From the NCBI RefSeq assembly GCF_027922185.1, contig NZ_BSFE01000006.1, positions 62,001 through 126,000 on the forward strand: a stretch of 64,000 nt of DNA. The letters are read 5' to 3'. Shown here piece after piece: positions 1-7,989 of the stretch (positions within the stretch are counted from its first letter, which is position 1; every line of letters starts with the position of its first letter). A program made the translations under genes and the position numbers. This stretch comes from Maricaulis virginensis (GTDB lineage Bacteria > Pseudomonadota > Alphaproteobacteria > Caulobacterales > Maricaulaceae). Below the pieces are notes generated by a model. That model was not told the origin of the DNA and searched no databases. It saw only the letters and a list, made by a program, of their open reading frames with translations.

Positions 1-374
1 GCCAGCAGCGCCTTGATGATGTCGTCGGCATCGGCCGGCTTGGACAGATAGTCGACCGCGCCCGCCTTCACCGCAGCCACCGCCGTCGCGATATTGCCGT
101 AGCCGGTCAGCATGACGACGCGGCAGTCCGGCCGCGAGGCGTGCAGCGATTTCACGACATCCAGGCCGTCACCGTCCTGCAGGCGCAGATCGAGAACCGC
201 GAAGGCGGGCGGGTTGTTGCGCGCGACTTCCTTGGCCTCATCCACGGATCCAACGGCGGACACAATGAAACCCCGGCCCGTCATGGCGCGGCCCAGCCGT
301 GTCCGGAAAGGCGCATCATCATCGAGAATGAGCAGGGATTTGTCTTCGGGAAGCTGGTATTCGATCTCGCTCAC
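1..374 (-). CDS. regA: Response regulator RegA/ActR/PrrA (partial, C-terminus beyond window)
   Basis: Reading the reverse strand from a GTG at 372-374 gives a receiver domain cut by the window edge after about 124 residues. The acidic pocket (LLILDDD, residues 14-20), the phospho-acceptor Asp at about residue 62 (VLDLRLQDGDG), the MLTGYGNI block and the YLSKPA lysine are all present, as in the RegA/ActR/PrrA family. The Fis-type HTH output domain is outside the window. It lies directly behind regB on the same strand with a gap of about 40 bp, so the pair is probably co-transcribed. In this family RegB phosphorylates RegA to control genes of respiration and redox balance. The GTG start is inferred from the frame; no ATG is nearby. 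Confidence 0.88.
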   Translation of the reverse strand, partial: MSEIEYQLPEDKSLLILDDDAPFRTRLGRAMTGRGFIVSAVGSVDEAKEVARNNPPAFAVLDLRLQDGDGLDVVKSLHASRPDCRVVMLTGYGNIATAVAAVKAGAVDYLSKPADADDIIKALL

Positions 375-414
375 ACGTCCGTCCTCGTCATTATTCCGGT
401 GTGCAGAACCTTCA

Positions 415-1737
415 CTAGCCCAGAGCGGGCGGGGCCTCCACCTCTTTGCGCGGCCAGCGGATCGAGACCACTGCGCCGCCCTGGGGGCCGGCATTGTCGA
501 AACGCACCACACCGCCGGAGTTTTCAATCATCGTCTTGGCGATGAAAACCCCCAGCCCCAGCCCGCCCTGTCCGGGCGTTCCCGAACGGGTCGTGGTGTA
601 GGGCTCGCCAATCCGGGACAGGATTTCCGGTGAGAAGCCGGGGCCGTCATCGATCACGCGGATATAGACATTGCCCGGATCCCAGCGCCCCTCGACGGTG
701 ACGCGTGTATCGGCGAAATCGACGGCGTTCTCGATGAAATTGCCGATGCCGTAGAGGATTTCCGGCATGCGACGCAGGACGGGCGGCTCGGACCCCTGGC
801 CCTCGGCCAGCTGCACCTCGACCATCGGCCCCAGACCGCGAAGCGGCGCACTCGCCTCCTCCAGCGCGGCCAGGAATTCGAGCCGGTCGTGACGGATGTC
901 GCTCACCGAGCGCTCCTGGCTGAGCCGCTTGAGAATGTCGCGGCAGCGACGGGCCTGGGCGACCATCAGCTCGGCATCCTCGCGAAGAAGCTCATTGTCC
1001 TTGAGATCGCGCAGCATTTCCTTGGCGGTCAGCTGGATCGTGGCCAGCGGCGTGCCCAGTTCGTGGGCGGCCGCGGCGGCCAGCGCGCCCAGAGCCGACA
1101 GGCGCTGCTCCCGCGAGAGCACGCTCTGCGTGGCCGCCAGCGCCGTGGCCATGCGCTTGCCTTCCTGGCTGACGCGCCAGGAATAGATCGCCGTGAAGGC
1201 AATCGAAATGAAAATCGCCGACCACAGGCCCAGCACGTAGACGCCGGGCAGATGGATCTGCTCGCCGGCGAACCAGGGCAGCGGCAGGCTCCACAGCCAC
1301 ATGGCGCCGGTGCCGGCCATCGCCAGGGCGCCCACGCCGATCGACCAGCGCGGCGGCAGTGCGGCGACCGAGATCATCACCGGCGCGACAAGCATGATGA
1401 CAAAGGGGTTCCACAACCCGCCGGTCAGCATCAGCAGGACGCACAGCTGGACCACGTCATAGCCCAGCTGGGCAAAGGCCTCCCAGTCGCGGGCAAAGCG
1501 TTGCGGCGGCACCGAGAGGGTCAGCCAGGTATTGATCCAGGCACTGGCCAGGATCACACCGAGACAGAAGCCGATCGGCAGTTCGAAACCGATCACGAAG
1601 TGAACGAGGAGAACCGTCAGGGTCTGGCCGGCAACCGCCAGCCAGCGCAGCATCACCAGCGTGCGCAGGCGCAAGCGTCCGAAAACCGGGGTCAGCTGGG
1701 CGTCACCGCCATATGGATCCCAATCGGTATCGACCAT
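415..1737 (-). CDS. regB: Redox-sensing membrane histidine kinase RegB/ActS/PrrB
   Basis: 440 residues. Six hydrophobic segments fill residues 25-185, including the GGLWNPF motif (106-112) that matches the quinone-binding GG-x-x-NPF signature of RegB. The H-box AAHELGTPLATIQL puts the phospho-accepting His at residue 225. The redox box ARRCRDILKRLSQ has its Cys at 265, the position of the redox-active cysteine known in Rhodobacter RegB. N-box (IENAVD), G1 (DDGPG, 363-367) and G2 (GLGLG) follow. It should sense membrane and cytoplasmic redox state and phosphorylate the RegA encoded just downstream. The divergent neighbour is senC/sco, the classical partner of this locus. Confidence 0.93.
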   Translation of the reverse strand: MVDTDWDPYGGDAQLTPVFGRLRLRTLVMLRWLAVAGQTLTVLLVHFVIGFELPIGFCLGVILASAWINTWLTLSVPPQRFARDWEAFAQLGYDVVQLCVLLMLTGGLWNPFVIMLVAPVMISVAALPPRWSIGVGALAMAGTGAMWLWSLPLPWFAGEQIHLPGVYVLGLWSAIFISIAFTAIYSWRVSQEGKRMATALAATQSVLSREQRLSALGALAAAAAHELGTPLATIQLTAKEMLRDLKDNELLREDAELMVAQARRCRDILKRLSQERSVSDIRHDRLEFLAALEEASAPLRGLGPMVEVQLAEGQGSEPPVLRRMPEILYGIGNFIENAVDFADTRVTVEGRWDPGNVYIRVIDDGPGFSPEILSRIGEPYTTTRSGTPGQGGLGLGVFIAKTMIENSGGVVRFDNAGPQGGAVVSIRWPRKEVEAPPALG

Positions 1738-1884
1738 TCAGACCTCCCCCAGCAGCGGGCTGGCATGGACAGACGGGGCAAGCGCGCTTACCTTCGCATC
1801 TGCAACATTCCCTTCCGGCGAGGCTTATCATGCTTCGTCCGAGTCCGGATAGACACCGACACCGGACCCACAGATGGAGCGTCC

Positions 1885-2511
1885 ATGCCGCGTCCCGTGA
1901 TCTGGCTGCTGATTGCCGCCCCGGCCACGCTGATGATCGTGTTCTTCATTCTGGTCCTCACCCGGCCGGGCGCCGAAGCGCCGCGCCAGGCGGGTGTGCG
2001 CATCAGCGGCGAGGCGAATATCGGCGGCCCCTTCACCCTGGTCGACCAGACCGGGGCAACGGTGACCGAGGCTGATTTCCGCGGCAAGGCCATGCTGATC
2101 TATTTCGGCTACACCTACTGCCCCGATATCTGCCCGTTCTCGCTGCAGGTCATGGCCGCAGCGCTGGACCAGATGGAGCCGGAAGAGCGCGCACGGATCC
2201 AGCCTGTGCTGATCACCGTCGATCCTGAGCGTGACACGGTCGAGCAGCTCGCCCGGTACGTGACGTCGCCGGCCTTTCCGGACGGTCTGACCGGGCTTAC
2301 CGGGACCGAGGAGCAGATCGCCGAGGTCACCGCCGCCTACCGGGTCGTCTACCGGCGCGCCGGCGAGGGCGACGATTATCTTATGGACCACTCGTCCATC
2401 GTTTACCTGATGAATTCCGAAGGGGAATTCGTCGATGTGTTCACCCATGGCACCGACCCCGCCGCAATGGCGTCGCGGCTGCAAGACTTCCTTGAGGAAG
2501 AGGGCGCATAG
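1885..2511 (+). CDS. senC: SCO1/SenC copper chaperone for cytochrome oxidase
   Basis: 208 residues: an N-terminal membrane anchor (residues 5-26) followed by a thioredoxin-like SCO domain. The copper ligands are visible as C79-PDI-C83 (YCPDICP) and His169 (MDHSS). SCO proteins deliver copper to the CuA site of cytochrome c oxidase from the periplasmic face. The ATG at 1885 has a GGAG 6-10 bases upstream; the same frame stays open far upstream, but that stretch is antisense to regB and is not coding. The gene is transcribed away from regB, from a 147-bp intergenic region that should hold both promoters. Confidence 0.93.
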   Translation: MPRPVIWLLIAAPATLMIVFFILVLTRPGAEAPRQAGVRISGEANIGGPFTLVDQTGATVTEADFRGKAMLIYFGYTYCPDICPFSLQVMAAALDQMEPEERARIQPVLITVDPERDTVEQLARYVTSPAFPDGLTGLTGTEEQIAEVTAAYRVVYRRAGEGDDYLMDHSSIVYLMNSEGEFVDVFTHGTDPAAMASRLQDFLEEEGA

Positions 2512-2556
2512 TCCCCGGTCCTGAGGGGGCCGCAACACCGCGCCTGAGGAGACGCC

Positions 2557-3822
2557 ATGCTGTACTCCATGTATGAATTCAACCGCATCGCCATCACGCC
2601 ATGGCGGGCCGCCGCCAATGCCACGCGCCGCACGCTGCGCGCGCCCTGGAACCCGGTCGGCGAGACCATGGCCGGGCGCACGATCGCGGCCGCAGCCGAG
2701 CTGTTCGAGAGCGTCACGCGCCGCTACGCCAAGCCGGAATGGATGATCGACAGCACGCAGATCAATGAACGCTGTGTCGGGGTGTCCGAAGAGGTCGTCT
2801 GGTCGAAACCCTGGTGCGACCTGCTGCATTTCGAGCGCGACCATGATGCGCTTCTTGCCGCGCGCGGGACTGACACACCTGATCCCAAAGTGCTCTTTAT
2901 CGCACCCATGTCGGGCCATTACGCGACCCTTCTGCGTGGCACTGTGGAAGCATTCCTGCCCGATCACGAGGTCTACATCACCGATTGGGCGGATGCCCGA
3001 ACGGTACCGGTGATCGAAGGCCGTTTCGATCTCGACGACTTCGTTGCCTATGTCCGCGAAATGATCGCGCTGCTCGGACCCGATGTGCATGTCGTTGCGG
3101 TCTGCCAGCCCGGCCCGCCGACACTCGGTGCCGTTTCGCTGATGGCCCAGGATGATGATCCGGCCCGTCCGGCCTCGATGACCTTCATGGGATCGCCGAT
3201 CGATACCCGCCTGTCGCCGACCGTGCCGAACAAGCTGGCCGAGGAGAAACCTTTCGACTGGTTCGCCGGCAATCTGATCCACACGGTTCCCGCGCCCAAT
3301 CCCGGCGCTTTCCGGCGTGTCTATCCCGGCTTCCTGCAGCTGGCCGGCTTCATGAACATGAATCTCGACCGCCACGTCGACGCGCACTGGAACTTCTTCA
3401 CCCATCTGGTCGAAGGCGATGGCGACAGCGCCGAGAAACACCGCACCTTCTATGACGAGTATCTGGCGGTGATGGACCTGTCCGAGGAGTTCTACCTGCA
3501 GACGATCAGCGACGTGTTCCAGGAACACAAGCTGGCCCGCGGCGAACAGGCGCATCATGGCCGTCTCGTGGATCCGTCGAAGATTGTCGATGTCGCCCTG
3601 CTCACGGTGGAAGGCGAGAATGACGACATTTCCGGCATCGGCCAGACCCAGGCGGCGCATACGCTGTGCAGCGGTCTGGAAGAAAGCCTGCGCATGGACT
3701 GGATCCAGCCGGATGTCGGCCATTACGGCGTCTTCAACGGCCGCCGCTTCCGCGAGCATATCGCGCCGAAGATGAAGGCCTTCATGCGCGAACAGGGTGC
3801 AGCCGCGCTCGCCCGCCGCTGA
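2557..3822 (+). CDS. phaZ: Intracellular poly(3-hydroxybutyrate) depolymerase
   Basis: 421 residues of the intracellular PHB depolymerase family, which mobilises stored polyester granules into hydroxybutyrate. The protein starts MLYSMYEF, typical of this family. The nucleophile is a cysteine rather than serine (AVCQPGPP, C183), as in the Ralstonia PhaZ1 type; the Asp (GENDDISG) and the terminal catalytic His (VGHYGVFNG) are in place. A GAGGAG ribosome-binding site precedes the ATG. No PHB synthase or phasin gene lies nearby. Gene identity is firm; granule association is inferred from the family. Confidence 0.92.
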   Translation: MLYSMYEFNRIAITPWRAAANATRRTLRAPWNPVGETMAGRTIAAAAELFESVTRRYAKPEWMIDSTQINERCVGVSEEVVWSKPWCDLLHFERDHDALLAARGTDTPDPKVLFIAPMSGHYATLLRGTVEAFLPDHEVYITDWADARTVPVIEGRFDLDDFVAYVREMIALLGPDVHVVAVCQPGPPTLGAVSLMAQDDDPARPASMTFMGSPIDTRLSPTVPNKLAEEKPFDWFAGNLIHTVPAPNPGAFRRVYPGFLQLAGFMNMNLDRHVDAHWNFFTHLVEGDGDSAEKHRTFYDEYLAVMDLSEEFYLQTISDVFQEHKLARGEQAHHGRLVDPSKIVDVALLTVEGENDDISGIGQTQAAHTLCSGLEESLRMDWIQPDVGHYGVFNGRRFREHIAPKMKAFMREQGAAALARR

Positions 3823-4026
3823 CCCGGTTCCACGCCTGGCCAGAACCCGATGCAGACTCTGCCGGACGCGGATCGCTCCCGGCTCCGGAGCGTTGAGTCC
3901 ACCAACCGTCATTCATCGCGTTGTTTGTCGCTCACCGCTCTTTCACAACGGTTGGTCTTTCCTCAATAGCTCCCACCCTTGCGGGCCCATTACCCTTTTC
4001 TTTTCGTAGGTTAATGGGAGGGGGCT

Positions 4027-7000
4027 TTGTACACACCCATTGAAAAGGGGCGCTTGCTGCGCTCGACAATCCTGGCCGGGCTGGCGGTTGCCAGCCTGTC
4101 CGGCGCACCCGTCTTCGCTCAGGATGCGGAACAGATTCCCGAGCAGGCCGAAGACGATGCCGAACCGGAAACGAGCGATCGCATCGTCGTTACGGGGTCA
4201 CGCATCCGCCGCGACGGCTTCAACAGCGAAATCCCGCTCGACGTGTTCACGGCGGACGATGCGGCGCTCGAGGGGAATGTCGACATCGCCGACTTCCTGC
4301 AGTCCGCAACCGTGGCGGCCGGCTCGGCCCAGGTGACCTCGGCGACATCGTCGCAATTCGTCCAGAATGGCGGCACCGGGGTGGAAACCCTGTCCCTGCG
4401 GGGTCTCGGGGCCAACCGGACGCTGGTCCTGCTGAACGGACGCCGCGCCGGTCCGGCCGGTGTGCGCGGCGGCGTGTCAGCCTTCGACCTCAACGTCATC
4501 CCGCTGGCCGCTATCGAGCGTGTTGAAGTCCTCAAGGACGGCGCCTCGTCGATCTACGGCTCGGACGCTGTGGCAGGCGTGGTGAACATCATCACCCGCC
4601 AGGACGAAGGCGGGACGATCGATGGCTTCATCTCGGTGCCGGGGGACGGCGCTGCGGAGCAATACCGTCTGAGCGGGTCCTATGGCTGGGAGTTCGATCG
4701 CGGCGGCTTCCGCGTCACGCTGGACGCATTCCAGCAGCGCGAACTGGCCCAGGGCGATCGCGACTATTTCAGCTGCGGCGAACCCTATGTCTTCAATAAT
4801 GACGGTTCCCGCGCCGACCTGATCGACCCGCGCACCGGCAGCTATTCGTGCGAGGATCTCTACTGGGGCCATGTCTGGGTCTATGACTACGCGCCCTTCT
4901 TCGGCGACGGCACCACGAACCTGCCGCTGCAGCGGCCGCGCCTGATCCAGTATGATTATGACGGCTCCCTGGCCGCCAACGGGCTGACCCCGATCGGCAC
5001 CAGCCACGCCAACCCGTTCTGGTTCACCGCTCCGACCGACGACTGGTTCCTGGTCGATCCGCGGGTGCCGGAACAGCGCGCCCTGGTCAATTACGACCAC
5101 CCCTTCCAGGACGAGTCGTCCATGGTGCCGGAGACCGAGCGCTACACGGTCTTCGCCGACGGCCATTTCGATGTCACGGACTCGATCGAGCTCTATGGCG
5201 AAGCGCTGCTCAACCGGCGCGAGACCTATGTGAACGCCTACCGCCAGTACTGGATCTACATGTATAATGGCGAGGATCTGTGGGGCGCTTATCCGGATCC
5301 GTTCGCGGCCGGCTGGGGCGGCATGAACGAGCTCTCGCCGACCCCCATCACCGACCACAATGACAGCTCGGTCAGCATCGACTACCAGCGCTTCGTTGCC
5401 GGTCTGCGCGGCGACACGCTGTTCGGCCTCGACACCTGGAGCTGGGACATGGCCTTCCAGGTCTCGCGCTCGGAAGGCGAGTACTGGGACCAGCGCATCT
5501 ATGCCGATGCGATCTATGACCAGTATTACCGCTCCGGTTCCTGCGTCGGCACGCTCACCTCGATCCGCGGCGCGCCGTGTATCGATGTCGACTGGCTGGA
5601 CCCGGAACTGCTGCGCGGCAATGTGCCCGACGATGTCGCCGAATATGCCTTCGGCGAGGAAACCGGCCGCACGGTCTACGATCAGCGCTCCTTCGAGGCG
5701 GTCGCCAGCGGCGAGGTGTTCGACCTGCCGGCAGGCGCCGTCGCGATGGCGCTTGGCGTCCACTATCGCGAGGACGAGATCAACGACACGCCGGGCGAGC
5801 TGACCCTGTCCGGCAATGTCTGGAACTCCTCCGTTGCCGGCATCACGGCCGGTTCGGACACGACCGAGGCCATTTTCGGCGAACTCAGCGTGCCGCTGCT
5901 GGCGGATTCCCGCTTTGCGGACTCGCTGGAGCTGACCGTCTCCGGCCGCTACACCGATGTCGAAAGCTATGGCTCCGGCGAGACCTACAAGGTCGGTCTG
6001 AACTGGGCGGTCAATGACGTGGTCCGCCTGCGCGCGACCCATGGCACGTCCTTCCGGACGCCGGCCCTGTTCGAGCTCTACCTGTCGAACCAGACCGGCT
6101 TCCTCGGTCAGCGCACGATCGATCCGTGTATCGACTATGCGGCCAACCTGGCTGCCAATGTGATCAGCCAGCGGGTAGCCGACAATTGCGCCGCCGACGG
6201 TCTGCCGGACGATATGAGCGGATCCGGCGCCGCGGCCACCATCGTGACCGGTGGCGGGTTCGGCGTTCTCGACGCGGAAACATCCGAAGCGACCAATATC
6301 GGCCTTGTCCTGACACCGCGGACCATCAATTTCCGCCTGTCGATCGACTATTACGAGATCGAGGTCAATGACGAGGTTTCACGCCTCGGCGCGCCGGGCA
6401 TTGTCGGCGGGTGCTACAACTCGGAAGACTTCGCCAACGAGCCGTTGTGCGATCTGTTCACCCGCAATTCGCCGACCGATCCCGGCCCGTACCTGATCAA
6501 CACGGTCCGCGACAGCTTCATCAATATCAACAGCCAGATAAACCGGGGCGTCGATATCAATGCCGACTATCTCCACCAGTTCGACTTCGGCGATCTGTCG
6601 GTCAATCTGAGCGCGGCCTACCAGCTGGAGGACAAGACCGACCTGCTGGGCGGTGTCGTGGCCGACTTCAACGGCGAGGGCGGCGATCCCAAACTGGTCG
6701 GCGATCTCAGCTTCACCTTCGTGCGCAATGACTGGACCGCCTATTGGGGCATGCGCTACGTGGGCCCGACCTCGAACCGGCAGTCCTACGGCAACGCCGC
6801 ACAGACCTATGTCGGCCAGCCCGTGAACTACAAGCTGTGGACCGAGACGACGATCTATCACAACGTCTCGCTTCAGCGGACATTCGGCGACTGGTCGGCC
6901 CGGGTCGGCGTGTCGAACGTGTTCGACGAACACCCGCCGTCCGTGACCGCCATCTCCGGTGAATACAACACGGTCGGCCGCTCCGCCTTCTACAGCCAGT

Positions 7001-7050
7001 ATGACTGGTTCGGACGGCGCTTCTTCGCCAACATCGTGCGCACCTTCTAG
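4027..7050 (+). CDS. TonB-dependent outer-membrane receptor
   Basis: 1007 residues if the TTG at 4027 is the start, which follows an unusually strong GGGAGGGGG ribosome-binding stretch; no ATG or GTG fits the frame here. A signal peptide (about residues 9-32, ending PVFAQ) precedes a TonB-box-like DRIVVTGSRI (about 51-60), a plug domain with LRGLGANRTLVLLNGRR, and a long beta-barrel ending in aromatic ANIVRTF. Such receptors import siderophores, carbohydrates or oligopeptides using TonB energy. The substrate cannot be read from the sequence. A strong terminator follows at 7075 and a sulfotransferase gene lies immediately downstream. Confidence 0.92.
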   Translation: MYTPIEKGRLLRSTILAGLAVASLSGAPVFAQDAEQIPEQAEDDAEPETSDRIVVTGSRIRRDGFNSEIPLDVFTADDAALEGNVDIADFLQSATVAAGSAQVTSATSSQFVQNGGTGVETLSLRGLGANRTLVLLNGRRAGPAGVRGGVSAFDLNVIPLAAIERVEVLKDGASSIYGSDAVAGVVNIITRQDEGGTIDGFISVPGDGAAEQYRLSGSYGWEFDRGGFRVTLDAFQQRELAQGDRDYFSCGEPYVFNNDGSRADLIDPRTGSYSCEDLYWGHVWVYDYAPFFGDGTTNLPLQRPRLIQYDYDGSLAANGLTPIGTSHANPFWFTAPTDDWFLVDPRVPEQRALVNYDHPFQDESSMVPETERYTVFADGHFDVTDSIELYGEALLNRRETYVNAYRQYWIYMYNGEDLWGAYPDPFAAGWGGMNELSPTPITDHNDSSVSIDYQRFVAGLRGDTLFGLDTWSWDMAFQVSRSEGEYWDQRIYADAIYDQYYRSGSCVGTLTSIRGAPCIDVDWLDPELLRGNVPDDVAEYAFGEETGRTVYDQRSFEAVASGEVFDLPAGAVAMALGVHYREDEINDTPGELTLSGNVWNSSVAGITAGSDTTEAIFGELSVPLLADSRFADSLELTVSGRYTDVESYGSGETYKVGLNWAVNDVVRLRATHGTSFRTPALFELYLSNQTGFLGQRTIDPCIDYAANLAANVISQRVADNCAADGLPDDMSGSGAAATIVTGGGFGVLDAETSEATNIGLVLTPRTINFRLSIDYYEIEVNDEVSRLGAPGIVGGCYNSEDFANEPLCDLFTRNSPTDPGPYLINTVRDSFININSQINRGVDINADYLHQFDFGDLSVNLSAAYQLEDKTDLLGGVVADFNGEGGDPKLVGDLSFTFVRNDWTAYWGMRYVGPTSNRQSYGNAAQTYVGQPVNYKLWTETTIYHNVSLQRTFGDWSARVGVSNVFDEHPPSVTAISGEYNTVGRSAFYSQYDWFGRRFFANIVRTF

Positions 7051-7074
7051 GCCGCACGCCTGATCGAGACTATC

Positions 7075-7107
7075 GGGGCGGCGGCCATGGCGGCCGCCGC
7101 CCCTTTT
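7075..7107 (+). terminator. Rho-independent terminator after the TonB receptor
   Basis: Perfect 12-bp GC-only stem (7075-7086 pairing with 7092-7103), a 5-base loop and a TTTT tract, 25 bases after the receptor stop codon. Confidence 0.85.
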
Positions 7108-7132
7108 GCATCCGATGCGACAGGAGGGATAC

Positions 7133-7933
7133 ATGCCGCTGATCCGAATGCACGCCGACAATCTGGACGCCCGCAATACCGAGTTTGACCAGCAACCGCT
7201 TGCGCGCCCCGTTTTCCTGAATTCCGTGCCCAAGTCCGGCACGCATCTTCTGCGCAATGTGATGCGCATGTTCGTACCGGTCGAGCAGCACTACCCTGCC
7301 GCCTTCATCCAGCACCCGATCCTGGCCCAGCACCGCAAGGCCTTCGATGCCGAAGCACCGAAACTGAGCTGGGGGCATCTCCTCTTTTCCGATCTTTCGG
7401 CGATCGCGTTGAAAGGCGTGCGCCACATCCTCCTGGTCCGCGACCCCTACGACTGGGTGATCGCCCGGGCGCGGTTTTTCCTGTCCGACACCTTCCAGGC
7501 CAATCTGGAGCACCTGAAGAAGGATGCGGTCAGCGTCGAGGACATGCTGAACATGATGATTTTCGGCATTCCGGGCAAAGCGCCGACCCTGTCGGAAATC
7601 TATACGCACAACGCCGTTTCCTGGCTGGGAACGGGGATCCATCTCGTGCGCTATGAGGAACTGGCCGTGCATTGCGGCGATCCCGACACGCTGGACGCCC
7701 ACGCCTATTTCGCCCGGTTGCTGGACGCGGCCGGGGTTGGAGAATTGCCGGAAGACTGGCGGGACCGGGTGCGCGTCGGCGCCGATCGCGGGCAGAGCGG
7801 CACGGCGCGGGAAAATCTGGCAGGCCGGAGCACGACGTTTCCCGACACCCTGCCCGACACCCAGAAACGTCTGGTGGACTATGCCGCACCGGGACTTCGG
7901 GCTCTGCTGGGCTATGGCACTGGCCCCGTCTGA
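7133..7933 (+). CDS. Sulfotransferase-family protein
   Basis: 266 residues from the ATG at 7133, which has a consensus AGGAGG upstream; the open frame reaches 7106, inside the preceding terminator. SVPKSGTHLL (residues 31-40) matches the 5'-phosphosulfate loop (P-K-S/T-G-T) of PAPS-dependent sulfotransferases, and LLVRDPYDWV (about 100-109) resembles the 3'-phosphate-binding strand. The fold would transfer sulfate from PAPS to a hydroxyl or amine. The acceptor is unknown. It sits next to a TonB-dependent receptor but a terminator separates them. Family assignment rests on the two loops. Confidence 0.75.
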   Translation: MPLIRMHADNLDARNTEFDQQPLARPVFLNSVPKSGTHLLRNVMRMFVPVEQHYPAAFIQHPILAQHRKAFDAEAPKLSWGHLLFSDLSAIALKGVRHILLVRDPYDWVIARARFFLSDTFQANLEHLKKDAVSVEDMLNMMIFGIPGKAPTLSEIYTHNAVSWLGTGIHLVRYEELAVHCGDPDTLDAHAYFARLLDAAGVGELPEDWRDRVRVGADRGQSGTARENLAGRSTTFPDTLPDTQKRLVDYAAPGLRALLGYGTGPV

Positions 7934-7940
7934 AATGCAA

Positions 7941-7966
7941 AAGGGCGCCCGCTTCCGGGCGCCCTT
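7941..7966. terminator. Bidirectional terminator between convergent genes
   Basis: An 11-bp perfect stem (7941-7951 with 7956-7966) with a CTTC loop; AA/TT ends give short U-tracts in both directions. It lies between the convergent sulfotransferase and the 524-residue exported protein. Confidence 0.75.
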
Positions 7967-7989
7967 CGCGCTGTTGCCGCCGGTCGCCG

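Noticed and set aside
889..1884. Long forward open frame upstream of senC
   Set aside because: It is antisense to regB, and its predicted protein is a low-complexity Gln/His/Arg-rich string. The true senC start at 1885 has its own ribosome-binding site.
4477..6042. Long reverse open frame inside the TonB receptor
   Set aside because: High-GC antisense shadow of the receptor gene; composition is unlike a protein and the forward frame has clear receptor motifs.
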